From Curtobacterium sp. VKM Ac-2922 (GTDB lineage: Bacteria; Actinomycetota; Actinomycetes; Actinomycetales; Microbacteriaceae), in NCBI RefSeq assembly GCF_022815645.1, contig NZ_JALGRO010000002.1, positions 310,001-374,000 on the forward strand: DNA of 64,000 nt. The letters run 5' to 3'. Of this stretch, positions 52,735-61,634 are shown in pieces. The translations under genes were made by a program, and so were the position numbers. Numbering within the stretch: position 1 is the first letter of the stretch; every line of letters begins with the position of its first letter. A model generated the notes under the pieces. The model searched no databases. It was not told the DNA's origin and worked only from the letters and a program-made list of their open reading frames with translations.

Positions 52735-54066
52735 TCAGTGCGCGGGTGCGTTCCGCCGGAACAGGCCGGGCAGCAGCCCACCGATCTTCGTCCCGACGCA
52801 CAGGCTGACGAACGTCGCCAGCGGCGTCGCCAGCGCGACGGGGTCGAGCGTCGAGACCGCGACGAGACCGACGGTGCCCGGCACGAGCAGCAGGAAGGCG
52901 GGGAAGAACGAGATCGTCGCCGGGATCACCGGGACCAGCCGCTCCACCAGCCGGGTCGCGATGAACAGCAGGGCCGCGGTGGCACCGGTCGCGACGACGC
53001 TGCCCCACAGGGGGCTCGTGCCGCTGACCAGCGCGTACGCCGTCACCATCACCGCGACCGACACCAGCGTCAGGCGCCACCCGGAGCCGAACACCAGACC
53101 GAGCCCGAGGGCCAGGACGACCACGGCGACCCACGACACCCAGTAGGACGGCACCGACTCCCAGCCGCCCCGGGCCGTCCCGATCCCGGCGACCTCGCCG
53201 ACGAGTGCCGCCGAGCGTGGGTCGACGTGCAGCCCGGTGAGCGCGCTGCCGGCGGCGATGCCCGACGCCATGAAGCCGAGCATGATCACGCCCTGCACCA
53301 GCCGCGAGGCACCCGTCACGATGTCCGCCGCGGTCAGCTCGAGCAGCGCGTTCGTGATGAGCGCGCCGGGGACGAACACCGCCACGGGAGCGCACACGGC
53401 GAACAGCGGCACGTGGTCGAACCCCGTCCACGCGGCGACGAGTCCGACGACCGCGGTCGACATGAACGCCGCCAGGAACGGGATGATCGCCACGGCCTCG
53501 CGGAAGCGGCGGAGCAGCAGGCCGATGACGCCGACGAGTGCGCCGACGCCGAGCGTGACCAGGATCGCCCACCAGGGGCAGCGGAACACGACGGCCAGCC
53601 CCGCGGCTGTCAGGGCGTTGCCGGCGATCCAGGGCAGCGCGGCCGGCGGGCGGGTGCCGGCGCGGATGGCACGGACCCGGGCGGGGATCTCCGCCAGGGC
53701 GATCGACCCGCTCTCGAGCCCGAGCACAAGGCGGTTGGCGCGGGCGGCCTGGCGGAACGACAGCTCGATGCCCTCTGCGTTGACGATCGTGGCCGACCCG
53801 GTCGCGGTCTCGCTCACGATCACCAGCGCGGGCAGCACCCCGACGGCGAGCTCCGGGCCGATCCCGGCGGACTGACGGGCCTTGTCGAGCGCCGAGCGGA
53901 CGTCCGTGACCGAGCTGCCCGCGTCGAGCAGCAGGGCACCGAGCGTGCCGAGCAGCATGCCGACGGGGACGGTCTCGCCGTCGACGACCTCGACGTGCGC
54001 CTCCGGCTGTCGCAGGACGCCACGGAGGTTCGCGAGCGCACTGCCGAATCCCACCACGTGCGTCAT
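52735..54066 (-). CDS. ThrE-family threonine/serine exporter
   Basis: 443 residues, both ThrE halves in one protein. The soluble N-terminal part (ALLLDAGSSVTDVRSALDKA, about 44-63) is the conserved hydrolase-like segment. It is followed by about ten membrane segments: WIAGNALTAAGLAVVFRCPWWAIL and FVPGALITNALLELTAADIVTGASRLVQG (about 228-256) in the first half, IPATISFFPAFLLLVPGTVGLV near the end. Exports threonine and serine in Corynebacterium. ATG 54066 is chosen; TTG 54078 is possible, and no good ribosome site is seen for either. Confidence 0.9.
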   Translation of the reverse strand: MTHVVGFGSALANLRGVLRQPEAHVEVVDGETVPVGMLLGTLGALLLDAGSSVTDVRSALDKARQSAGIGPELAVGVLPALVIVSETATGSATIVNAEGIELSFRQAARANRLVLGLESGSIALAEIPARVRAIRAGTRPPAALPWIAGNALTAAGLAVVFRCPWWAILVTLGVGALVGVIGLLLRRFREAVAIIPFLAAFMSTAVVGLVAAWTGFDHVPLFAVCAPVAVFVPGALITNALLELTAADIVTGASRLVQGVIMLGFMASGIAAGSALTGLHVDPRSAALVGEVAGIGTARGGWESVPSYWVSWVAVVVLALGLGLVFGSGWRLTLVSVAVMVTAYALVSGTSPLWGSVVATGATAALLFIATRLVERLVPVIPATISFFPAFLLLVPGTVGLVAVSTLDPVALATPLATFVSLCVGTKIGGLLPGLFRRNAPAH

Positions 54067-54190
54067 GGTACCGAGCAACCGCCCCCGTCAGAGCGCGCCC
54101 GGACGTCGCAGAACGCGGATGCCGAGCTCCGAACGACGTCGGACGGACGGTACGCGCATTCCACGGTTCCTGCCCAGGTTCGACCCCTAG

Positions 54191-54218
54191 GTTCCCTAGC
54201 AATCGCAATCGCGGGAAC
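54191..54218. promoter_or_regulatory. Inverted repeat upstream of the desaturase
   Basis: GTTCCC (54191-54196) and GGGAAC (54213-54218) enclose a repeated AATCGCAATCGC. It is in the 195-base divergent gap, the only notable structure there, and could be an operator. Confidence 0.35.
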
Positions 54219-54261
54219 TCTCCTGTTCGGCCGAAGGGCTGTTCCTGATGGAAGCAGCTCG

Positions 54262-55365
54262 TTGCCGTCTTCATCGACCCTGTACCGTCCCACGACTCCC
54301 CGAGCACCCGGAGCGACCTCCGGTACCTCGACCTACAAGGACCTCCTCGAAGAAGTCCGATCAGCTGGCCTCCTCGAGCGCCGCGTCGGCTTCTACTGGG
54401 GTGTCTTCAGCGTGCTGATCGCCCTCGTCGCGATCTGCTGGGTCGCGGTCGTGATGCTCGACGGTTCGTGGTTCGTGCTCATCCCGGCCGGCGTGCTGGG
54501 CGCGCTGTTCACGCAGTTCGCGTTCCTGGCGCACGAAGCCGCGCACCGCCAGGTGTTCGCGTCGCGCAAGTGGAACGACCGGGCCGGACGCATCGTCGGC
54601 ACGTTCCTGGTCGGCCTGTCGTACACGTGGTGGATGAACAAGCACAACCGCCACCACGGCAACCCGAACACCATCGGCAAGGACCCCGACATCGCGCAGG
54701 ACACGGTGTCCTTCATCGAGGAAGACGCCGCAGAACGCCGTGGACTCCTCCGCGCACTGACGCGCGTGCAGGGCTGGGCGTTCTTCCCGCTGCTGACGAT
54801 GGAGGGCGCGAACCTGCACTTCCTGGGCGTCAAGGCACTCGTCACCGGTCAGCACATCAAGGGCTCCGGCCGTGACCGCATCCTGGAGGGCGTCCTGATC
54901 GCCGCCCGCTTCGCGCTGTACTTCTGGGCCGTGTTCACGCTCATGCCGTTCGGCGTCGGCGTCGCCTTCATCGGCGTGCAGATGGCCGTGTTCGGCGTCA
55001 TGATGGGCGGCTCGTTCGCCCCGAACCACAAGGGCATGCCGATCATCGCCGAGGGTGCGCGCATCGACTTCCTGTCCCGCCAGGTCCGCACCTCGCGCAA
55101 CATCACCGGCGGTGTCTGGGCGGACCACCTGTTCGGCGGTCTGAACCACCAGGCGGAGCACCACCTGTTCCCGAGCATGGCGCGCCCCAACCTGCGCAAG
55201 GCCAAGCCGATGGTCAAGGCCCACTGCGCGAAGCACAACATCCCGTACACCGAGGCCTCGATCGGCCAGTCGTACGCCATCGTCGTGGCGTACCTGAACC
55301 GCGTCGGGCTCGCCGCGCGCGACCCGTTCACGTGCCCGATGGTGACCGGCTTCCGTCTGCACTGA
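54262..55365 (+). CDS. Membrane fatty acid desaturase
   Basis: About 367 residues. The three histidine boxes of di-iron desaturases are present: HEAAHR (about 92), HNRHHG (about 130) and HQAEHHLFPSM (about 298). Paired membrane segments precede them and follow the second box. It introduces a double bond into fatty acyl chains and would tune membrane fluidity. The start is uncertain: no ATG or GTG occurs in frame before the first conserved residues. TTG 54262, with GGAAG 8-11 nt upstream, is the best candidate. Confidence 0.9.
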   Translation: MPSSSTLYRPTTPRAPGATSGTSTYKDLLEEVRSAGLLERRVGFYWGVFSVLIALVAICWVAVVMLDGSWFVLIPAGVLGALFTQFAFLAHEAAHRQVFASRKWNDRAGRIVGTFLVGLSYTWWMNKHNRHHGNPNTIGKDPDIAQDTVSFIEEDAAERRGLLRALTRVQGWAFFPLLTMEGANLHFLGVKALVTGQHIKGSGRDRILEGVLIAARFALYFWAVFTLMPFGVGVAFIGVQMAVFGVMMGGSFAPNHKGMPIIAEGARIDFLSRQVRTSRNITGGVWADHLFGGLNHQAEHHLFPSMARPNLRKAKPMVKAHCAKHNIPYTEASIGQSYAIVVAYLNRVGLAARDPFTCPMVTGFRLH

Positions 55366-55386
55366 GTCGCACGATCCTGCGTGCCG

Positions 55387-55418
55387 GAGCGGCGCGGTCC
55401 CTCGGGGCCGCGCCGCTC
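55387..55418 (+). terminator. Terminator after the desaturase gene
   Basis: GAGCGGCGCGG/CCGCGCCGCTC (11-nt perfect arms) with the loop TCCCTCGGGG, the same loop as at 2889-2898. Confidence 0.8.
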
Positions 55419-55486
55419 TGTCGTGCTGGGGTGTCGTGCTGGGGTGTCGTGCTGCTGCCGTGTCGTGCTGCTGCCGTGTGGTGCTC

Positions 55487-55744
55487 GCACCGTGCGCGGT
55501 TCGCGGCTGGTGCGAGGTTGACGGGGCGGTGCGGCGGAACAACGCCGCACCAGGCAGCCAGACCCGCACCGCGTTGCGGCCCGCACCGCGCCGGACGGGA
55601 GGATCGGCGCACGTCGCCAGCACGGCCTCCCGTCAGCACCGTGCGCGGTTCGCACCCCGTGCGCCGTTGACGGCGCCGTGCGGCGGAACAACGCCGCACC
55701 ACCCCGCCAGACCCGCACCGTGCTGGCCCGCACCGCGCCCGGAG
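55487..55744. repeat. Imperfect direct repeat with embedded stem-loops, in gene-free 55366-55758
   Basis: Copy A (55487-about 55602) and copy B (55636-about 55744) share long identical stretches with a 149-base offset. Each includes the same 22-base stem-loop GTGCGGCG-GAACAA-CGCCGCAC (55529-55550 and 55678-55699). Between them is a GACGGGAGG/CCTCCCGTC pair (55594-55634). Short tandem units around GTGTCGTGCT (about 55429-55486) precede copy A. No gene is evident in this 393-base gap. Confidence 0.8.
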
Positions 55745-55758
55745 GCACGACGCAGCGG

Positions 55759-55832
55759 TACCCCCGGTGGGACTCGAACCCACAACTCAGCGATTTTAAG
55801 TCGCGTGCCTCTACCGATTGGGCCACGGGGGC
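55759..55832 (-). tRNA. tRNA with UAA anticodon (Leu-type), class I size
   Basis: 74 nt including the discriminator A. Acceptor arms GCCCCCG and CGGGGGT pair fully with one terminal G-U. D-arm GCC/GGC with AATCGGTAGA-type loop, anticodon stem GCGA/TCGC with loop CTTAAAA (anticodon TAA) and T-arm GTGGG-TTCGAGT-CCCAC are present. CCA is not encoded. The variable loop is only about 5 nt (GAGTT), whereas textbook leucine tRNAs have a long variable arm. Located just upstream, on the opposite side, of ndh. Confidence 0.93.
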
Positions 55833-55905
55833 GCGGCGGCACAAGCCTATCGACGACGACGGCGGCCACCCCGAGGGGCGGCCGCCGTCGTCGTGCGCGG
55901 TGCGA

Positions 55906-57375
55906 CTACTTGGAGTCGGCCTTGATCGGCTCGGCGTCCTTCGAGACGTCCTCCGCCGGGGTGGCGTAGGCCGGACCGGCAGCGTCGGCCGGCTTGCCCT
56001 CTTCCGGCGCCGGCGCAGCGACGGCCTTGGGCTCGTCGGCGGTCGCGGGCTTCGGACGCGACGCGAACGCCTCGAACGCGGCACGCGGGGTCTCGCGGTC
56101 GTCGAGCGATGCGATGTCGCGGCCCAGGAAGAAGCCGCCGACCCAGTCGCCGATGACCCGCCACTTGCGCTCCCACGACGGCATGGCCAGACCGTGGTAG
56201 CCGCGGTGCGCGCCCCAGGCCAGGAAGCCCTTCATGGCGAACTTGCCGGACTGGAACACACCGATGCCGAGCCCCAGACCCGCGACGGCGCCGAGGTTCT
56301 CGTGCTTGTAGTCGACCGTGGCCTCGTTGCGCATGGTCGCGACCAGGTTCTTCGCGAGCTGCTTCGCCTGACGCACCGCGTGCTGGGCGTTCGGCACGCA
56401 CATGCCACCGACGCCACCACCGGTCAGGTCGGGAACAGCCGCGACGTCGCCGCAGGCCCACGCGTCGGTGACGATCTCGCCCTCGTTCACGATGCGCAGG
56501 TCGGGCTGCACGGTGATGCGGCCGCGGGGCTCGAGCGGGAAGTCGGTGCCCTTGACCATCGGGTTCGCCATGACACCGGCGGTCCAGATGATCAGGTCGG
56601 ACTCGATCGTCTCGATGGACTCGTCCTTGGCCTTGAGCTGGCACACGCCACCCACGGCCGATGCCAGCTGGGTCTCGAGGTGCACGTTCGCGCCGCGCTC
56701 GGCCAGGTTCTTGAGCACCCAGTGCGAGGTCTCCAGCGAGACCTCGGGCATGATGCGGCCCATGGCCTCGACCAGGTGGAAGTGCGTGTCGTCGAAGGAC
56801 AGCTGCGGGTAGCTCTTCAGCAGGTCGGTGACGAACGAGCGGAGCTCGGCGAACACCTCGATGCCGGCGAACCCACCACCGACGACGACGACGGTGAGCA
56901 GACGGTCGCGCTCGGGGCCGGCCGGCAGGTTCGATGCCTTGGCGAAGTTCGTCAGCACCTTGTCGCGGATCGCGGCGGCTTCCTCGATGGTCTTCAGGCC
57001 GATCGCCTCGTCGGCGACACCCGGGATCGGGAAAGTGCGCGACACGGCGCCGGCGGTCATGACGACCAGGTCGTAGGACTCTTCCCAGGGCTCACCGAGC
57101 TCGGGGGTGATCGTCGCGGTCTTGGTGGCGTGGTCGACCTTCGTGACCTTCGCCGTGACGACGCGGGTCTTCTTCAGGTGACGACGGTGCGAGACGACCG
57201 CGTGACGCGGCTCGATCGACCCGGCGGCGACCTCGGGGAGGAACGGCTGGTACGTCATGTACGGCAGCGGGTCGACCATCACGACTTCGGCTTCGCCGGG
57301 GCGAAGGTGCTTCTCGAGCTTCCAGGCGGTGTAGAAGCCGGCGTAACCGCCGCCGACGACGAGGATCTTGGGCAC
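55906..57375 (-). CDS. ndh: Type II NADH dehydrogenase
   Basis: 489 residues, membrane-associated flavoprotein passing electrons from NADH to quinone without proton pumping. FAD motif ILVVGGGYAGFYTAWKLEKHL (about 4-24), NAD motif LTVVVVGGGFAGIEVFAEL (about 162-180) and the C-terminal FAD motif TDAWACGDVAAVPDL (about 300). Quinone-region AQHAVRQAKQLAKNL follows. The last 60 residues are an Ala/Pro/Lys-rich disordered extension. AAGGAG precedes GTG 57375. Confidence 0.94.
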   Translation of the reverse strand: MPKILVVGGGYAGFYTAWKLEKHLRPGEAEVVMVDPLPYMTYQPFLPEVAAGSIEPRHAVVSHRRHLKKTRVVTAKVTKVDHATKTATITPELGEPWEESYDLVVMTAGAVSRTFPIPGVADEAIGLKTIEEAAAIRDKVLTNFAKASNLPAGPERDRLLTVVVVGGGFAGIEVFAELRSFVTDLLKSYPQLSFDDTHFHLVEAMGRIMPEVSLETSHWVLKNLAERGANVHLETQLASAVGGVCQLKAKDESIETIESDLIIWTAGVMANPMVKGTDFPLEPRGRITVQPDLRIVNEGEIVTDAWACGDVAAVPDLTGGGVGGMCVPNAQHAVRQAKQLAKNLVATMRNEATVDYKHENLGAVAGLGLGIGVFQSGKFAMKGFLAWGAHRGYHGLAMPSWERKWRVIGDWVGGFFLGRDIASLDDRETPRAAFEAFASRPKPATADEPKAVAAPAPEEGKPADAAGPAYATPAEDVSKDAEPIKADSK

Positions 57376-57419
57376 GGGGGATGATCTCCTTGGAGTGGGG
57401 TGGCCAGCCGGGCGGCTGG

Positions 57420-57968
57420 TCAGACTTCGCCGCCACCCGCCCCGACTCCAGCGTCTGCGAGCCCATCATACGCCCGGCACTCGCACCGGTCGGGCGACCA
57501 TGCAGCACGGTCGAGTGCCAGGTCACCGATGGGGTTCACGCCGGGTCCGGCAGCGAGGGTGTGACCGACGAGTGCGTGCAGGCACTTCACGCGGACGGGC
57601 ATGCCGCCCGCGCTGATGCCGTCGATCTCGTCGACGTGCTCGATCGACTCGCGGTCGGCGAGGTAGGACTCGTGCGCCGCGCGGTACCGCTGCGCCATGT
57701 CGGGGTCCTCGAGCAACGAGGCCAGCTCGGGCATGACGCCCGTCGCCTCGAGTGTGCTGACGGCAGCGGTGGCTGCCGGGTGGCACAGGTAGTACAGCGT
57801 GGGGAACGGGGTGCCGTTGCCCAGGCGCGGCTTCGTCGCGACGACCGTGGGGTTGCCGCAGACGCAGCGTGCCGCGATGCCGACGACGTCGCGGGCGGGC
57901 CGGCCGAGCTGGGCCGAGACCACCTGCACGTCGCGGTCGGACGGCGGGTCGAACGGAGGGGTCGTCAC
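57420..57968 (-). CDS. DUF501 family protein
   Basis: 182 residues. Family features: VVSAQLGRPARDVVGIAARCVCGNPTVVATKPRLG.GTPFPTLYYLCHP (about 16-64), YRAAHESYLADRE and GGMPVRVKCLHALVGHTLAAGPGVNPIGD (about 120-148). Conserved Cys and His residues suggest metal binding, unproven. In actinobacteria it regularly follows eno and divIC, as here. GTG 57968 is the start. Confidence 0.92.
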   Translation of the reverse strand: MTTPPFDPPSDRDVQVVSAQLGRPARDVVGIAARCVCGNPTVVATKPRLGNGTPFPTLYYLCHPAATAAVSTLEATGVMPELASLLEDPDMAQRYRAAHESYLADRESIEHVDEIDGISAGGMPVRVKCLHALVGHTLAAGPGVNPIGDLALDRAAWSPDRCECRAYDGLADAGVGAGGGEV

Positions 57969-58022
57969 GGGTACAAGAGGCTACCCGAGTTCGCGCCGAC
58001 CTCGCACCGTGTGACGGAACGG

Positions 58023-58565
58023 CTACTTGCTGGTGCTGCCGGTGCCGGAGACGTCGGGGGCGACGAGTTCCTGCTCGGTCTCGTCCGACAGTCCCGACTT
58101 CAGGACGGACGACATCATCGCCTGCACCCAGTCGACCTTCGGGGTCTGCACCGTCGCGCTGACCGGGGTCCCCGAGTCCGTCGTCGGCTTGGCGTCACCC
58201 GTCCCGGCGCTCTCGCCGTCACCCATGACCAGGAAGCTCTGCTCACCCGGGTAGACGTAGAGCAGACGGTCGCGTGCCTGCGCCTCGATGTACGCGGGGT
58301 CGTCCCACCGCGCGACGTCCTTCTTCTTCTGCGCGACGTCGGACTTCTGCGCGGCGACCTCGTGCTGCTTCTGGGCGATCTGCTCCTGCTGCTGGATGAG
58401 CGTGCGGAGCGACGGCGCCAGGACGACGACGAACAGCACGATGACCGCCAGCATGATCAGGCTGAACCCGGAGAAGCGGATGGTGCGGTACCAGGGCTGT
58501 TCCGGCGTGGCGCCCTCGGGCATGGCCACGGGGACGCGGCGGACACGGGGTCTCTGGCTGGGCAC
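58023..58565 (-). CDS. FtsB/DivIC-like septum formation initiator
   Basis: 180 residues. A basic N-terminal tail is followed by one membrane segment (FSLIMLAVIVLFVVVLAPSL, about 37-56) and a coiled coil (LIQQQEQIAQKQHEVAAQKSDVAQKKKDVARWDD, about 60-93). The conserved DPAYIEAQARDRLLYVYPGE (about 93-112) comes next, and then a Ser/Thr-rich extracytoplasmic tail. It joins the divisome with FtsL/FtsQ partners. GTG 58565 has TATCGT 6 nt upstream. Confidence 0.91.
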   Translation of the reverse strand: MPSQRPRVRRVPVAMPEGATPEQPWYRTIRFSGFSLIMLAVIVLFVVVLAPSLRTLIQQQEQIAQKQHEVAAQKSDVAQKKKDVARWDDPAYIEAQARDRLLYVYPGEQSFLVMGDGESAGTGDAKPTTDSGTPVSATVQTPKVDWVQAMMSSVLKSGLSDETEQELVAPDVSGTGSTSK

Positions 58566-58571
58566 GTGTCG

Positions 58572-58577
58572 ACGATA
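58572..58577 (-). promoter_or_regulatory. -10 box of the divIC-like gene, leaderless arrangement
   Basis: TATCGT on the minus strand, 6 nt before GTG 58565. Confidence 0.45.
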
Positions 58578-58665
58578 ACCCGGCTGCCGGGTGCGTCCGT
58601 GCCGCCGCGCCTCGTGTCGGCAGCCTCTCAGGACCACGGCGCCGAGACGGTGCAGCCGCAGACGA

Positions 58666-58719
58666 CACGCGCCCCGTGCCTGCGGTCCGGGTCAGCGGAC
58701 TGGAGGCACGGGGCGCGTG
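58666..58719 (-). terminator. Terminator of eno (stem-family member)
   Basis: Perfect 15-nt arms CACGCGCCCCGTGCC/GGCACGGGGCGCGTG (58666-58680, 58705-58719) with inner GGTCC/GGAC pairing; contains GGACTGGAGGC. It starts 37 bases past the eno stop. Confidence 0.85.
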
Positions 58720-58721
58720 GT

Positions 58722-58740
58722 CCGGACCCGTCGGGTCCGG
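58722..58740 (-). terminator. Second hairpin after eno
   Basis: CCGGACCCG/CGGGTCCGG with a single T between, immediately 3' of the eno stop and before the larger hairpin. A tandem terminator. Confidence 0.7.
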
Positions 58741-58756
58741 CTGGTGGCTGCGTCGA

Positions 58757-60085
<1,329 letters not shown>

Positions 60086-60138
60086 CTACCGACGCGCGGT
60101 GAACGGTTCTGCGCCACCGGGTGTCGACTGTGGAGAAC

Positions 60139-61383
60139 TCAGGCGAGCGGGCGGAACTCCACACCGGTGAGCGACTCGGTGTCGGCGTGCACGGACGCGA
60201 ACGACCCGAACCCCTGTGCCGCCAACCCCGCCAGCAGGTTCTTCGTGTTCTTGGTCCGCCGTTCGAGCCGGACCCGCTGGTGCTGCTCGAGTGCCTCGGC
60301 CTTGAGCGCGGCGAGCCGGACCGGGTCGGCGTCCCTGTCGTAGACCAGCACGACGGCGTCGGACGCCGTGGCCTCGGGCAGGGTCACCAGGTCGACGAGC
60401 CGTTCGAACCCGAGCGAGAACCCGACCGCCGGCACGTCCTGGCCGAGGAAGCGTCCGATCATGCCGTCGTACCGCCCGCCACCACCCAGGCTGTACCCGA
60501 AGTCGGGGTGTGCGACCTCGAAGATCGTCCCCGTGTAGTAGCCCATGCCGCGCACGAGCGTCGGGTCGAAGCGCAGGGCGACACCGGGCAGCGCCTGACG
60601 CAGGCGGAGCAGGTCGTCGAACGCGGCGTCGTCGAGCCAGTCGGCGCCCGCGACGCTGTCCCAGTCGGCGGCCTCGAGCGCGCTGATCGTGTCCTCGAGC
60701 CCGGGCAGCTCGGCGCCCAGGTGCTCGCGGAGTTCGGCGGCCACCCCGGACGTCCCGATCTTGTCGAGCTTGTCCACCGTGATGAGCGCCCGGTCGGCCG
60801 CTGCCGGGTCGGTGATGCCCCACGACGCCAGCAGCGCGAGCAGGATCCTGCGGTCGTTGATGCGGATCGAGGTGCCGGTGACGCCGAGGGCATCGAGCGC
60901 GGCCGTCGTCGCCCGGATCAGCTCGATCTCGGCGAGCTGCCCCGGTTCGCCGAGGATGTCGATGTCGCACTGCACGAACTGCCGGTACCGGCCCTTCTGC
61001 GGACGCTCGGCGCGCCACACGGGTGCGATCTGCACCGAGCGGAACACCGTCGGCAGCTCGGCGCGGTGCGAGGCGTAGAAGCGGGCGAGGGGCACGGTCA
61101 GGTCGAAGCGCAGCCCGAGGTCGGCGAGGTCGAGCGGCGCGTCCGCGGTGCGCAGGTCCTCGACCGTGAGTCCGCGGCGCATGACCCCGAACGCGAGCTT
61201 CTCGTTGTCGCCGCCGAGCCCGGAGTGCAGCCGAGCCGCGTCCTCGACCACGGGCGTCTCGATCTCGTCGAAGCCGTGTCGGGCGTACACGCTCCGCACC
61301 ACACCGAGGACGTGCTCACGCCGTGCCTTGTCCGCGGGGAGGAAGTCGCGCATGCCACGGGGTGCCGTCACGGTCGTTGCCAT
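60139..61383 (-). CDS. hisS: Histidyl-tRNA synthetase
   Basis: 414 residues, class II aminoacyl-tRNA synthetase. Motif 1 region near RDFLPADKARREHVLGVVRSVYARHGFDEIETP (about 12-44), FDLTVPLARFYASHR (about 93), motif 2 VWRAERPQKGRYRQFVQCDIDILGE (about 122-146), histidine-specific LVRGMGYYTGTIFEV (about 263) and motif 3 VGFSLGFERLVDLV (about 315). A C-terminal anticodon-binding domain follows. The frame is open far upstream through repeats, but ATG 61383 opens ATTVTAPRGMRDFLP, the true N-terminus. Confidence 0.96.
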   Translation of the reverse strand: MATTVTAPRGMRDFLPADKARREHVLGVVRSVYARHGFDEIETPVVEDAARLHSGLGGDNEKLAFGVMRRGLTVEDLRTADAPLDLADLGLRFDLTVPLARFYASHRAELPTVFRSVQIAPVWRAERPQKGRYRQFVQCDIDILGEPGQLAEIELIRATTAALDALGVTGTSIRINDRRILLALLASWGITDPAAADRALITVDKLDKIGTSGVAAELREHLGAELPGLEDTISALEAADWDSVAGADWLDDAAFDDLLRLRQALPGVALRFDPTLVRGMGYYTGTIFEVAHPDFGYSLGGGGRYDGMIGRFLGQDVPAVGFSLGFERLVDLVTLPEATASDAVVLVYDRDADPVRLAALKAEALEQHQRVRLERRTKNTKNLLAGLAAQGFGSFASVHADTESLTGVEFRPLA

Positions 61384-61415
61384 GCCCCCAATCCTGTCAG
61401 ATCGTGCCCGTCGGG

Positions 61416-61444
61416 TTGCGAGCATCCCGACCCACTGATATTGT
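61416..61444 (+). promoter_or_regulatory. Plus-strand promoter antisense to flanking genes
   Basis: TTGCGA (61416-61421), 17-nt spacer, extended -10 TGATATTGT with TATTGT at 61439-61444. It points away from hisS, so it would drive only the intergenic RNA. Confidence 0.5.
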
Positions 61445-61450
61445 GGATGC

Positions 61451-61600
61451 AGAACCTCGGTACGGCAGGTGCCTGATCCACCCGCCGTACCGTTCGCGAG
61501 GGCACCGTGCTGCAGTGTGCCCCGCGGTTCGAGCGGGCTTCCCTGCCGGCGCACTGTCCCTGGTTGCGTCGTCTGCCCGCTCGCGGGCGTCCTCCTTTTT
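61451..61600 (+). ncRNA. Candidate small structured RNA between hisS and mazG
   Basis: A region with no supported gene, about 150 nt, that starts after a consensus-like promoter and ends in TTTTT (61596-61600). It folds as CGGTACGGC/GCCGTACCG (61458-61466/61484-61492), GGGCAC/GTGCCC (61500-61505/61517-61522), an alternative CCCGC/GCGGG, and GCCCGC/GCGGGC just before CCTCCTTTTT. Its opposite strand would be the hisS leader, so a cis-acting role for hisS is the main alternative. Confidence 0.4.
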
Positions 61601-61620
61601 CGGGTTAGGAGGACGCCCGC
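61583..61620. terminator. Hairpin, possibly bidirectional terminator
   Basis: Perfect 13-nt arms GCGGGCGTCCTCC/GGAGGACGCCCGC with a 12-nt loop starting TTTTT. It is between the mazG repeats and the candidate RNA. Confidence 0.65.
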
Positions 61621-61634
61621 ACTTCTCTCCTGCA

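Noticed and set aside
55387..55758. Attachment site or integrated element beside the tRNA
   Set aside because: No integrase, no duplicated tRNA 3' end and no change of gene content; the direct repeats do not match the tRNA sequence.
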